Positions 56,301 through 63,200 of a stretch of DNA of 64,000 nt are shown here, piece by piece; within the stretch, counting starts at the first letter, position 1; each line of letters starts with the position of its first letter. Position numbers and translations under genes: made by a program. Source of the DNA: Panorpa germanica (lineage: Eukaryota > Arthropoda > Insecta > Mecoptera > Panorpidae); the NCBI GenBank assembly GCA_963678705.1, contig OY783220.1, positions 11,243,001 through 11,307,000 on the forward strand, read 5' to 3'. The notes under the pieces are model-generated. The model did no database searches. It was not told the origin of the DNA and saw nothing but the letters and a program-made list of their open reading frames with translations.

Positions 56301-59300
56301 ATAAAATACATGTTCGTAACCCAGACCCCAAGCCAGAGCCAGAGCTAGTGAACTGTGCCGATATGATGACTTACTGTTCATTATTGTTTGTGACTGTTTG
56401 TATCGGTTTATAACAAAGTTAATAGGCTACCATTTCTGTTCGGAACGGAATAGCTGGTGAACGGCACGCTGGTGGTAGATGAACAATGAGCGAATAAAAG
56501 AACAAACCTACTCAATTATATGGTATGTCGTCTTGTTTTGTTCACTGCGAAAGGAAAAACAAAAACAAACCAGAAAATTTATTTTGATCAATATTGCGAA
56601 CCACAAAACTACAGAAATGTTTATATCTGCTTGTGATAGTTGTGTCAATACTTATGATTGTTTTCTACTTTGTTGAGTATAAGTACTTTCGAGATAATAC
56701 TATCTTTAGACAGTCTATGCATTCAGATTAGATATATGATGTTAACCCTCCGTGTGAACACTATATTTTTCGAGTCATGGTGTGTACACTGGGTTTTTGA
56801 GGGTACAGTTAAGTTTTTCCAGTTTTCTAAGCTTTCAAAAAATCTGCAAAAAATTTTGGATTACTTTTTGAAGTGTCTACTACATGCTCCAGAAGTTGCC
56901 AAAGTCCAAAGTTTAAAACCGTTCTTATTAAAAATTCATAAATAGTGAAAAACCCGTAAAAAACGGAATATTGTTAAAAAAATCATAACTTTATAACAAA
57001 CAAATATTAAGAAAAACGGTTGTAAACTTTTTTATCTTAGACTATAAGCTTTCGAAAGAATGTAGTGTCTTTGGCGTGAGCTCCAAAAAGTTGAATTATT
57101 TGTGCACTTGAAAGTGGGGAATATTTTACGGATTCAGGCATGTTAGATTATTCGGCACAAAATAAGTTTTTGTTGATGAAAATATAAAAGTTATGAAATA
57201 ATAAGTAACATTAGTTAATAATAATTAGCGTAGAGGACAAGCGTTATATCTGTTCGTTTAAGGTGAAACATTACATCATGGTTCTATAGTTAGATATAGA
57301 TGACAACAGTGTACTACAACAATAATCGATTTACAACTTTGTACAAGCACTCTATGTTTTCAAATATAAAAACGTTAATAACTTTGCACACGATTGAGCT
57401 ATTTAAACCATATAAACTTTAGGAGTCAGATAAATGTTCAAGCTTTGTTTTTAAATAGATCATTAATTAGTATATCAATTATTTAGAAACATATAGAGTG
57501 TTAAAAATCAAATTTCTATTTTCTGTTAATATTCTTATCCCTGCATTCAAGGATATTCGTTTCCTATTCAAGTAAACAATATTCTAGGTCAAGCTAAAAT
57601 AGTCCAAGAAAATATCCATCATTTTGAACAAACCGTTTCAAGAAAACCGTGAACCGAAACTAGTTGCAATATTCCAGAAAGGAAACCACTCGATTCGAAA
57701 TAAGAAACGCTATTTTACAGATTTTATAAAAGTTAATAATATAGAAATTTGCAAAGAAAAATATATATCCTTAATGAGTTACTTTTTTTTTCAGCTGTAA
57801 GAACGTTCGACGGAGAATCTCTTCTTCTTAGTAATATTCAAAGAGCGGATATGGGATCCTACTTATGTATAGCAAGCAATGGGGTACCACCATCCGTGAG
57901 CAAAAGATTTGTAGTGCAAGTTCATTGTAAGTATTTATTACCATAAAAAAACATTCCAATTTTTGGAAAATTTATAAAATTATATTTTTGTATTACAGTT
58001 CACCCAGATATAAAAGTCTCAAATCAGTTGGTGGGGGCGCCTGCAGGGAGTGACGTCATTATTCAATGCCACGTGGAGGTTTCGCCACGTGCCATGAATA
58101 GTTGGTATCGGGACTCGGGGGAAAAGATTATGCCGGGTACAGCTAAGTATTTAATAGAAGAATCTATCATCAACGATCACACGCTGATGATGAGTCTCAC
58201 CGTGACAAATCTTCATAAGCCAGACTTTGGAGGATACGTGTGCTCCTCGGTGAATGCTCTGGGAAAAGCTGAAGGAAGCATTCGACTCCAAGGTAATAAT
58301 ATGAGTTTGTATAAGTAGTTTTTATAAGTAGATTTCAAAATTTTCATTTCTTTTAATTTATTTATATTATTGTACAACATATTAAGTTTATTGTATAAAA
58401 ATTTGAAGTCTATTAAAGTAAAACTGTCGGAGATATAGAGTTTTAAGTCGTCACCTCTCTGGTCTGCTTTCGTGTTACTTAGAAACTTTTGAACGCGTTT
58501 TCTCACACTTAAGTTTTTCAGAGTCGGTGCCATCTCTAGCTCAAAATCTACTAGACCGATTCTTTTAAAATTTTGCACACTCGTTCTTTATATAAATTCC
58601 GAGGAAACGCTCGTTTTCTTTTATTTTTTTATTTTAACGTATTTTAAAATAACAAAGTTTCTGATTTATTTCATAAAAAATCGGTATTTTAACTTTTAAG
58701 TGCTGTAAAAAATTGAAAAATCAATAAATAAAGAAAATCTAGACAGCGTTACTTGCAGAAACTTATCAACTAATGAAATCATTTTTGTTTTTTTATTTCA
58801 AATAATCCAGTGATGAGTTATGAGTGGCACCGCAATGTTACTTTTTTTTGTGACGTCAGCGGAGATTCGCTGTCAATGCCTCAATTCTTGATATTTATTT
58901 ATGAAAATTTCACAAAGTATTCTTCAAATGTCATTTTATCATGTAGTAATTATAGAAATAATTATGTATTTACTGTGCCGTCAAAAAACATTATTGAAAA
59001 TATGCTCTTTTTTATCGTTTTGACCTTACTCCCCCTTTAAAGCACAATCTTTCATAAACTTTAATTGTATATGCACAGAACTGCATCTTCCTAAAACGAC
59101 GACAACGCCAATGCCACGCCGTGAGAAGCTGCCCCAAGTTGTAGAAACACCACCGAAGTCACGAAAAAAGCCCCAAACATCAGGTAAAACGCAGCACCCT
59201 GGCAACAAGGAGCGGAGCTCCCACAAAGGAACAAAAGGATCACGCATTGAGCAACAGGAGTGGAAGGACTGGGTAGATGATGGTGAAGATGCGACGTTGA

Positions 59301-59461
59301 CTACAGGGTCCTGGATAGAACCACGGACCCCGGGACAACAGACTCTGCTTCCTGGAGCTAGTAAACCATCATGGGTTCTACACAATAGCTCCAAATCAGT
59401 ATCTAACTCAACTTATTTTATTTGTATCATATCAATATTTTTATTTTTATTCAATTTATAG
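17276..59461 (+). CDS. DIP-family (Dpr-interacting protein / lachesin-like) cell-surface Ig protein, seven coding exons
   Basis: Joining 17276-17363, 18104-18225, 35963-36148, 46572-46767, 57795-57926, 57999-58292 and 59079-59461 gives 1401 nt, 466 residues plus stop, with GT-AG borders and matching phases. Seen: signal peptide (about 1-29); Ig1 with C61, W73 and DSGTYMC ending at C122; Ig2 with C166, W178 and C222; Ig3 with C265, W277 and C323; a Thr/Lys/Pro-rich stalk (340-440); hydrophobic tail 452-464. Family knowledge: the phrases NTDPM after Ig1, VIPPDI, WRRED, YLCIASNGVPPSVSKR and HFHP plus NQLVGAP are hallmarks of insect DIPs, which bind Dpr proteins at synapses and are often GPI-linked. 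Ig2/Ig3 wording (VIPPDI, DFGGY) reminds me most of DIP-beta, but I do not assign an orthologue. Untranslated upstream exons are likely but not located. Confidence 0.93.
17364..18103 (+). other. DIP intron 1 (740 bp) containing family C copy 2
   Basis: Family C (ATGGGCTTGTTTCCT onwards) occupies about 17774-18056. Its degraded right end stops about 45 bp short of the exon 2 acceptor. Confidence 0.75.
17774..18056 (+). mobile_element. Family C element (copy 2), internally deleted
   Basis: Left end ATGGGCTTGTTTCC, shared body TTGATAAAGTTGGTTACTAGAACC, and the distal module TTTTTAATTGCTATATCCCCGT. The middle third and right terminus are missing compared with copy 3. Confidence 0.75.
18104..18225 (+). 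CDS. DIP gene exon 2: N-terminal half of Ig1
   Basis: Bounded by TTTCAG and AGG/GTGAGT. It encodes residues 30-70, including an acidic mature N-terminus, the sequon NLT (N48) and the first Ig cysteine in the FFTCVV strand (C61). Entry is phase 1, exit phase 0. The reading frame runs on past the donor into the intron, so the end is set by the donor and by the Ig1 continuation in exon 3. Confidence 0.92.
18226..22261. other. DIP intron 2, first part: no gene; family D fragment at 20204-20280
   Basis: 20204-20280 has the family D marker ACTACGCGTATTGCCATATGC. 19985-20180 is purine-rich, possibly LINE-derived. 21343-21363 forms a 7-bp stem (GCCAGAC...GTCTGGC), and CAGTAATCGCCAGTAAAAATTG near 21391 resembles the end of the solo LTR at 13588. 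No coding signal. Confidence 0.4.
22262..22700 (-). pseudogene. Probable LINE 3' remnant (family H copy 1)
   Basis: The segment 22262-22450 is closely similar in inverted orientation to 49300-49470. Shared phrases include TTATTGATAAAGTCAATAA and TTAAAACAATATATACATTT. Its minus-strand reading looks like the end of a LINE open frame and its 3' UTR. The LINE label is inference; the repeat itself is seen directly. Confidence 0.45.
22701..28796. other. DIP intron 2, middle: simple repeats and LINE tails, no supported gene
   Basis: Contains a 16-bp tandem array (23832-23895), two LINE-tail-like pieces (24165-24240 and 25330-25385, sharing GAATGTRAAGYCTARC), and a two-copy dyad repeat (24612-24648). 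There is also a G-rich patch at 26935-26980 related to 53045-53130, and a pyrimidine-rich tract at 28490-28645. Open frames here have no family features. Confidence 0.4.
23832..23895. repeat. Four degenerate 16-bp tandem units
   Basis: Consecutive units follow the pattern TATATCGTRGTCACGA with drift. Each contains ATCG and a GTCAC half-site. Confidence 0.7.
28797..29492 (-). mobile_element. Family A inverted-repeat element (copy 4)
   Basis: Near full-length reverse copy. The end at 29472-29492 reads AAACCTTACCCCCCCTTAA. The other end is degraded (TTTTGGTAAAATCAAAAC). Confidence 0.82.
29493..31256. other. DIP intron 2: stretch between family A and B copies, possible SINE remnant
   Basis: 29570-29665 on the minus strand has a tRNA-like head (GGTCCAGGGTGGTTAAAGC) and ends in a phrase also found near 12890, suggesting a degraded SINE. 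29763-29788 is a short GTTCAGT tandem repeat. No coding support. Confidence 0.4.
31257..31541 (+). mobile_element. Family B element, right part only (copy 1)
   Basis: Matches the right half of the family: GACATCTATGGCGTTCATGA, then the inverted arm with GACGCATGCGCATAGAGAAC and CTATAGGAAGCATAGGC. The left arm is missing. It lies about 290 bp beyond the stop of the nested Ste24 gene. Confidence 0.78.
31542..31829. other. Downstream flank of the nested Ste24 gene
   Basis: Would hold the 3' UTR of the minus-strand gene. No minus-strand AATAAA and no A-tail remnant is evident here, so a recent retroposition mark is lacking. Confidence 0.4.
31830..33191 (-). CDS. Ste24-type CAAX prenyl protease 1 (ZMPSTE24/FACE-1 family, peptidase M48), intronless paralogue
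   Basis: Family role: an ER/inner nuclear membrane zinc metalloprotease that removes the AAX tripeptide from prenylated CAAX proteins. Seen: 453 residues, near the family's usual 440-475. There is an N-terminal membrane segment (about 12-29), further hydrophobic segments, the family phrase PLFD (224-227), the zinc site HELGH (309-313) and the third ligand motif EFQAD (389-393). A DWLFSA/YSHP-like C-terminal block follows (423-434), ending in a Lys/Gln tail. The start is the first ATG after an in-frame stop about 43 nt upstream and sits just before the first membrane segment. Odd: no introns; the conserved EEKHGFN-type motif is replaced around 143-163 by an acidic run (EEDDDEDEE); the HSNAYF block reads HSQVYL. 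It lies antisense in intron 2 of the DIP gene. It is probably a fast-evolving retroposed or tandem paralogue, and the uninterrupted frame argues against a pseudogene. Confidence 0.93.
   Translation of the reverse strand: MSIFCKHSNFIISGNTLFHLILVIIWAKTIWRSYLISRQLNVFQTATDVPTELRFIMDPDIYEAMRRSSIKRALYLVAKEVYICVLWTCILVLEWFPGLWSVAEVFCGYIVGGSDTSITVNLMFMFLDDFVLTAFGVPLIYYKEMILEEDDDEDEENYRENELPALIEEHIKVFLISQVIFIPVGTVAVLVITYGGKYLFVYLWLLMCVAWTTLCMFSPACIDPLFDSYSSLPRGTLRKRIEKMSRAMHFPLKEILVEEGTFKSLHSQVYLTGVCEYDKIVLLNTMFLKKSKQSKLNLTDDEILAIICHELGHWKMNHIKGFLLIFQMMILSQVALFGYMLQYDPLYDAMGFPGRKPVMVGYLAIMELIVTPVNTAMHFLFNLLSRRMEFQADDFAKKKGYGPPLKRALCKMQKSLMYFPVNDWLFSAWYFSHPTALQRINKLNTVAPKQQKI
33192..33762. other. Upstream flank of the nested Ste24 gene
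   Basis: AT-rich. Would contain the promoter of the minus-strand gene. TATA-like strings are too frequent here to choose one. Confidence 0.35.
33763..34326 (+). mobile_element. Family B inverted-repeat element (copy 2), near complete
   Basis: CTTAGATCAT left end, ATGCTCTAAG right end, flanked by ACTAAAAA and TCTAAAAA (7 of 8 identical). The long arms carry GTGTGCGAGAGAGAAAGG and its complement. No transposase. Confidence 0.85.
34327..35180. other. DIP intron 2: stretch with TG microsatellite (34846-34861)
   Basis: Open frames on both strands (34546-34782; 34685-35146 reverse) overlap and show no recognisable domain. Confidence 0.35.
35181..35675 (+). mobile_element. Family D inverted-repeat element (copy 4)
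   Basis: GTATCATTCCCACTTACTG start, AGTGAGTGGGAATGA end, with the full interior including AGCATATGGCAATACGCGTAG-like marker. The TTAA flanks are not preserved. Confidence 0.8.
35676..35962. other. End of DIP intron 2 with possible SINE fragment
   Basis: 35805-35890 carries GATCCTAAAATCGAATCCC and CAGTAGTCAGTGTCAAC, resembling the SINE head at 12220-12265. The intron then ends in a T-rich tract at the exon 3 acceptor. Confidence 0.4.
35963..36148 (+). CDS. DIP gene exon 3: C-terminal half of Ig1
   Basis: Acceptor TTATTTTCAG, donor GTGAGT, exactly 62 codons, phase 0 at both ends. It starts with VAWIK (core Trp W73) and ends with the DSGTYMC strand and the NTDPM motif that links Ig1 to Ig2 in DIPs. 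It is too short and lacks its own ATG, so it would be missed by a simple open-frame scan on this strand. Being phase 0 on both sides, skipping it would keep the frame but destroy Ig1. Confidence 0.93.
36149..37950. other. DIP intron 3, first part: no recognised gene or element
   Basis: Several open frames (36404-36679, 36948-37160) lack domain or splice support. Sequence is of mixed complexity, unlike the repeat families. Confidence 0.35.
37951..38655 (-). mobile_element. Family A inverted-repeat element (copy 5)
   Basis: Full-length reverse copy, ending GAAACCTTACCCCTCCCTCC. The translated segment SYEWHRNVTFS is present at 38051-38245. Confidence 0.82.
38656..40126. other. DIP intron 3: AT-rich stretch without a gene
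   Basis: CCACCCTGTATA at 38847 resembles the right end of the mariner-like element, but no left partner was found. 39360-39720 is rich in AAAACA/TTTTG runs. No coding support. Confidence 0.35.
40127..40325 (-). pseudogene. Second Jockey-clade LINE reverse-transcriptase remnant
   Basis: The minus-strand frame reads EILQRFQLKTLRMIVDAPCY, then NERLHHDLAMPTVRQEI and RVVNHPNILVTNL. It matches the same C-terminal block as the copy at 7206-7635 (LR.IV.APWY..N...H.DL..PTV..EI). It is diverged from that copy, so probably a different Jockey lineage. Confidence 0.78.
40562..40725 (+). other. Possible unrecognised terminal coding exon within DIP intron 3
   Basis: A clean acceptor (TTTTACTTGCTACAG) ends at 40561. 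It is followed by an open frame of about 54 codons ending in TAA at 40723-40725, in locally less AT-rich sequence. The translation includes ILEECTTSLTELVRK and MSCMFFGDKCIS, with three cysteines and an amphipathic-looking stretch; I recognise no family. Entry would be phase 1, which does not match exon 3 (phase 0) but does match the signal-peptide exon (phase 1). Open frames of this length occur by chance in the window, so this is a candidate only. Confidence 0.25.
40726..41342. other. DIP intron 3: stretch up to family B copy 3
   Basis: An open frame at 40985-41185 has no recognised features. Nothing else seen. Confidence 0.35.
41343..41920 (+). mobile_element. Family B inverted-repeat element (copy 3), complete with 8-bp target duplication
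   Basis: CTTAGAGCAT...ATGCTCTAAG, 578 bp, flanked by exact GTCTCAAT repeats (41335-41342 and 41921-41928). The duplication fits the hAT pattern nTnnnnAn. The arms form long imperfect inverted repeats of over 100 bp; the centre is AT-rich with no frame. A non-autonomous, probably hAT-related element. Confidence 0.9.
41929..45364. other. DIP intron 3: unclassified stretch; distant family A relative at 43805-44000
   Basis: 42190-42660 is higher-complexity sequence with no intact frame and may be a decayed element. 43920-43990 (AGTCGGTGACCAAGATTTCT, GGCTGAACCGATCAGTCTC) shares its layout with family A but is far diverged. No supported gene. Confidence 0.4.
45365..45982 (+). mobile_element. Family C inverted-repeat element (copy 3), complete
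   Basis: ATGGGCTTATGTC left end and ACCCAAGCCCAT right end, 618 bp. Contains the modules GATAAAGTGGGTTACTAGAA and TTTTAATTGCTATATCTCC. No open frame of note and no obvious target duplication. Confidence 0.82.
45983..46571. other. End of DIP intron 3
   Basis: No element recognised. Ends in a pyrimidine tract before the exon 4 acceptor. Confidence 0.4.
46572..46767 (+). CDS. DIP gene exon 4: first part of Ig2
   Basis: Acceptor ACTTTCTTCCAG, donor GTAAGT at 46768. It codes residues 133-197: the inter-domain strand LDVVIPPDI, an Asp/Ala-rich loop, the Ig2 cysteine C166 in VRLRCSATG, and WRRED. It exits in phase 1. The frame stays open past the donor only because a family B element lies there; those residues are not part of the protein. 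Confidence 0.92.
46785..47284 (+). mobile_element. Family B element (copy 4) 17 bp after a DIP splice donor
   Basis: The left arm starts CTTA and jumps to AAGTGTGTCC, a deletion of about 60 bp of the terminal arm. The right end ATGATCTAAG is intact. Flanks TTTTTAAA and ATTTTAAA differ at one base, so the insertion is precise. It lies immediately inside intron 4. Confidence 0.85.
47285..47883. other. DIP intron 4: spacer with CT microsatellite (47436-47452)
   Basis: No gene or classified element. Confidence 0.4.
47884..48519 (-). mobile_element. Family A inverted-repeat element (copy 6)
   Basis: Reverse copy with a clear left end (GTTGAAACCTTACCCC at 48500-48518). The outer right end is cut off near 47884. 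Confidence 0.8.
48520..49299. other. DIP intron 4: spacer with degraded SINE copy 2 (48945-49140)
   Basis: 48945-49140 follows the SINE at 12008-12285 (CGATGCTAAGTCCT, GATGTCGTGGCC, CTGGTCCGGAGAT), with the box B mutated. Otherwise nothing recognised. Confidence 0.55.
49300..49470 (+). repeat. Family H copy 2 (inverted relative to 22262-22450)
   Basis: The reverse complement shares long blocks with 22262-22450, including ACTTAAAACAATATATACAT and TACATAATTTAT. Probably the same LINE 3' end. Confidence 0.65.
49471..51990. other. DIP intron 4: AT-rich stretch with small tandem repeats
   Basis: 49555-49680 is a less AT-rich patch with no frame. 50722-50775 has three 19-bp units (AACTATTTTAAAAGCCTT). 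51541-51563 is a TG microsatellite. No gene. Confidence 0.45.
51991..52569 (+). mobile_element. Family C inverted-repeat element (copy 4)
   Basis: ATGGGCTTGTGTCCTATG left end; right end GAGGACACAAGCTTAT with two changed bases. Highly similar to copy 3 through the interior. Confidence 0.85.
52570..54434. other. DIP intron 4: no gene; G-rich repeat at 53045-53130
   Basis: 53045-53130 (AAAGTGTGACAAGAGTGAG, CACCTAATCTAAAATTCATC) is related to 26935-27015. GTGTGACGTCACAA at 53179 recurs at 62488. The open frame at 53546-53743 shows no family features. Confidence 0.4.
54435..54727 (-). mobile_element. Family C fragment (copy 5)
   Basis: Reverse orientation, starting ATGGGCTTGTGTCCTCATTT. It is cut where a family D fragment begins, giving a C/D junction. 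Confidence 0.8.
54734..55169 (-). mobile_element. Family D element (copy 5), truncated on the left
   Basis: Ends AGTGAGTGGGAATGATAC followed by TTAA (55170-55173). Joined to family C copy 5, so one side lost its terminus. Confidence 0.8.
55170..55675. other. DIP intron 4: AT-rich spacer
   Basis: Nothing recognised. Confidence 0.4.
55676..56217 (+). mobile_element. Family A element (copy 7), internally deleted
   Basis: Forward copy. Two internal segments are missing, around 55925 and 55980. Retains the TTTCGATTTCAG string just before the translatable segment. Confidence 0.8.
56218..57794. other. End of DIP intron 4: no recognised element
   Basis: Open frames at 56479-56676 and 56658-56945 lack domain or splice support. 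The intron ends with a 9-T tract and CAG at exon 5. Confidence 0.4.
57795..57926 (+). CDS. DIP gene exon 5: second part of Ig2
   Basis: Acceptor preceded by a long T run (TTTTTTTTTCAG), donor GTAAGT at 57927. It codes residues 198-241 and carries the DMGSYLC strand (C222) and the highly conserved IASNGVPPSVSKR phrase. Both borders are phase 1. Confidence 0.94.
57999..58292 (+). CDS. DIP gene exon 6: complete Ig3
   Basis: Separated from exon 5 by a 72-bp intron with TATTACAG at its end; the donor is GTAATA. It codes residues 242-339: FHP start, NQLVGAP, C265, W277, then DFGGYVC (C323) and an NALGKAEGSIRL end strand. One Ig domain per exon with phase 1 borders is usual in this superfamily. Confidence 0.94.
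58328..59040 (+). mobile_element. Family A inverted-repeat element (copy 8) filling DIP intron 6
   Basis: About 713 of the 786 bp of intron 6 are this element. Its right end (GACCTTACTCCCCCTTTAA) lies about 38 bp before the exon 7 acceptor. The translatable segment (SYEWHRNVTFFCDVSGDSL) is open here. Confidence 0.88.
59079..59461 (+). CDS. DIP gene terminal exon: basic stalk and GPI-type tail
   Basis: Acceptor TATGCACAG; stop TAG at 59459-59461. It codes residues 340-466. A TTTTP start leads into a Lys/Arg/Pro-rich unstructured stalk, an acidic WVDDGED patch, and a Ser/Asn stretch (442-450, sequons N442 and N449). The protein then ends in a 13-residue hydrophobic run (YFICIISIFLFLF) with no cytoplasmic part. 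This is the usual layout of a GPI-attachment signal; a short C-terminal membrane anchor is the alternative. Confidence 0.9.
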
Positions 59462-59474
59462 AAATCTATATAGA

Positions 59475-59480
59475 AATAAA
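59475..59480 (+). promoter_or_regulatory. Candidate polyadenylation signal AATAAA of the DIP gene
   Basis: AATAAA lies 14 bp after the stop codon. It is very close to the stop, and AATAAA is frequent in such AT-rich DNA (another occurs near 59515), so use of this exact site is only a possibility. The 3' UTR could run much further, even through the family C element starting at 59798. Confidence 0.35.
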
Positions 59481-59797
59481 CTAATTTTATTTTCAGAATT
59501 AAAGTACCATTCACAATAAAAGTTTTTAAAAAGTGTTATATTTAAAAGAAAAGTTTTAATACTTTCAAAGTTAGAAAAGTTTGTTGAATATTTTCCAGGA
59601 AAATTTCTTGTGTGAGTTACGAATATCATGGAAGAAAATAGAAAAATACGTTTGATAAAGCGACATCTATAATATAATTTTTGAAGTATGAGTTCTATAG
59701 GAATGGTATTGAGTTACAATCAGATTTTGTTCAAGTCTATAAAAGCTGTTTCCAACGGTCTTAGAGAATTCAGTATCTGGCAGCATTGGATTAAAGA

Positions 59798-60259
59798 ATG
59801 GGTTTGTGTCCTATGTCTTAATTTCTATAGAATTGCACAATATATTGATAAAGTTGGTTACCAGAACCTCAAATGTTCAATTATTTTTTAATAACTCCTT
59901 ATATGTTAAGAGATATTAACAATTGAAATATACATTTTTTCACTTTAATTATTAAAGGGTTCCAACGTTATAGAAAATTCTAAGATATGTGACATCACGT
60001 TCGCTATGTTGCCTGTTGCCATCTCTTTTATAAAACAAATTATACTTAACACAGAACTATTTCTTAATAGCGCGACATGTTACGTCATAAATATGGCGAC
60101 CATTTCTAGCGTTAAAACTACAATTCGAATTTTTAATTGCTATATCTCCGTCAACATTTAAATATTTAATAAAATAGACACGCCAATACACATTTATTAA
60201 CATCAATTTCAATCAACAATTGGAAAATCGACTGCTAAGAAATAAGTACACAAGCCCAT
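59798..60259 (+). mobile_element. Family C element (copy 6) downstream of the DIP stop codon
   Basis: ATGGGTTTGTGTCCTATG left end, CACAAGCCCAT right end. The middle segment is about 150 bp shorter than in copy 3. May lie within the 3' UTR if the transcript is long. Confidence 0.82.
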
Positions 60260-63200
60260 GGAGATAAGAATCTTTGAAAAAGCATCTATAGTTGCAAAAC
60301 TGAGAACTAATAAGGTAAAAATAAAGTAAATAAAGAGTAGAATTCTTACTTAAAAAGAAAACAAAACTTAATTTTGCGATGAGTTTAACAACAATAATTT
60401 TCACTCTGTTAAAAGTAAATTCTTTGTATATACATATATAATAAAATAAAATTACAAGTAACGAGACAAAATTTGTGAATGGTCTTTAACATAACGATTA
60501 CTTTTTAAAATAAATAATGAAGACATACTGTGTTTGTCAATTGTTTCAGCCAGAATTGGCCTAGACCACAAACATCAGTAAATTGGCATTTCATTGGCGT
60601 TCCATCTGTAGTCGTACAATTAGGTTTATTACAAGCTTTATTTTATATAATAAAGAAAAACAACAATACTGTTTACAGCGGAACATATTTGATATTTTTG
60701 TAAAAAAAAAATTATTTAATAATAATAAAACGTAACTTAGTAAAACTAGCAGAAATATTTGTTAATGTTGATTTAAGAAAAAAATTGAAAAAAAAATATT
60801 TCTAATATTTGTTTTATTTTATAGAAATTGTTTATATATTAATAAATGTATTATAATATTAGTTAATCCAAGAAAAAATATGTCTTCCGAATATTTGAAT
60901 ATTCGTTTTAAAATCATATTGTATCACATGATCAAAATTAATAATTATCAAAGTAAAATTAATTGTTAAATAATAATGATTTCCTAATTGTGTTGAAGCC
61001 ATGGCACTGCCTCCATTTGTGCAATAAACAGTAAATATTAAAATTACGTAGCTGCTATATAAATTTTCAGTTACATCTCAAAATTAATTATATCTAGTCA
61101 CAATTGAACTGCGTTTTTAGAGGCCTATGTTGTGCTTTTCAAACTTTCTGAAATATCTTTTTTAGCTCCTTCTGAATTGTATCTAGTCACAACTTCCCTC
61201 CACTCTATCTGAATTCCATTATTTTTCCACAACGCGGAATCAATTGTATTCCACCATATTTGAAATTATTTTATTTTTAGCATTCAATTAAATCAATTGT
61301 ATCTAGTCATAATTGAAATCCGGGGTCTGGGAGAAAATTTGACATGCATAATCTAGATGGTGCGCCATTTGGAGGAGGTGTCATGGGTTTCATTAGCTAC
61401 TGAAAATATTTACTAAAAGAAAGTCCCTTTTCTATTTTGTTTCTCATGAAACATTCTTTAATCTCTTAGATCATGTTCGAACCCGAATCATTCCTTTATT
61501 TAATTACAAATTGCAAAAAACATTAAACAAAGTTATATTAAAAGATGATAATTTACAAATAACTGCACTTAGTAAATATTTTCAATTTAATAATGGTATT
61601 AAAATATAAATATAACTGTTACAAATAATGTTATTTTCCTACTGTAAATATAGATTAACAAAAATAATATACATATTATCATATAATTAAATATATCAAC
61701 TCTCGCAATTACATTTTAATTAAATGTGTTAATATATTTTTTTATATATAAAATTATTTTCACTTACCAATATTTTTTTCAAACGGAGTGTACTTTTAGT
61801 TTGCAGGTGTCCATGTCTCTGTTAAGTTTTCGGTACATATGCACTTATTACTGGTAAAATACACATTGTTTACAAAAACTTTAATATTTAAAAACACATA
61901 ATACATTATTTAAAATTTAAATTCTTTTTAGAGATGAATTGAAATGGAAAATATTTATTGTCTGTCTCTTTCTTACATACACGCACTATAGGATACAGAT
62001 CGGTAATTTTCGTACATTTTCGATCGACGAAGTTAACCTAACTTTGCAAATGTACATTAATTGCGATTTTTAAAATCAAATAAAATATTTATACCAAATA
62101 CAAATATTAATTAATTTGGAAAATAAGTAATTATTAGATTATTTGAATTGTATTGTGTTAATTATTAAACACCACGTATCTAGTAATGTTTACACTATAA
62201 TAATATTGTATAATTATATATTTGATATTAATTAGAATTTGTAAAATAGAAATAATATTTTTTAAACAACCGAAAGCACGACCTGCCTCTTAGGCGGTTC
62301 ACCGGTGACTGAGGTATGAAGGGAGTGAATTGTTTATAAATAATACTTTTTTAGAGGAATTAATTTTTACATAGAAAGTGAAGTCAGGACAAAAAATATT
62401 TTTTTATTATTTGTTGCTTATGTATTACAATGCTAATTTGGTGAAATTATACTTCAAAAGAAAACAAGATTATTTTTTCTTTAATGTGTGACGTCACAAG
62501 AGTAAAGAAGGGGTACAGTGTGTGAGAAGACGTGACAATTGGGGTTAAAATTGCATGAGTTGTTATATTTAACACATAAAAGTAAGCCAATAACTATGAA
62601 AGTAACATATATGTAGATAAAACGACTCTGCGGTGCTATGAAGCAATAGAGTGGTCGAATTTACGTATTTGCTACGTAAAATATAACGTCTATGTTACTT
62701 TCTCGCTTAGTGAGAATATTCTAATCTAAATTATGAAATATATATAATAAATATAAATAATTAATTTAATTGTTGGTAAATATTTAAAAACAAATAAATA
62801 AACAAAACTAAATTAATGTTATTTAACAGTAAAAAATATTATGTAAATAAAATATAAAATAAATTTATGTTTGGAGAATGCGTTAAAAAAATTATGTAAT
62901 AAAATAATATCTATGATATAAAAGTATTAAGATGTATCGATAATGAATGATTTTAAATGACCTATATATTACGTAAATGTTACATAGATTTAATATAACA
63001 AAATAGAGAATACGTATATCAACTTTATGTAAAAAAAATTTGTAAATATACAAAATATAAATGTATTTAATCTTAAAATTGACTAAGTAAATAAAAAAAG
63101 GCAATTCAATCGAAATTGTATCAAACATATATATGACAATAAATAAAATAGTATTATGGATAATTTAATTTATTGTTTTATTAATATTTCTAACCCTCTT

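Noticed and set aside
58213..58578. Minus-strand frame overlapping Ig3
   Set aside because: Antisense shadow of exon 6 and family A sequence.
59026..59394. 122-codon minus-strand frame opposite the terminal exon
   Set aside because: Antisense of the DIP stalk exon; the plus-strand reading is supported by splicing and the GPI-type tail.
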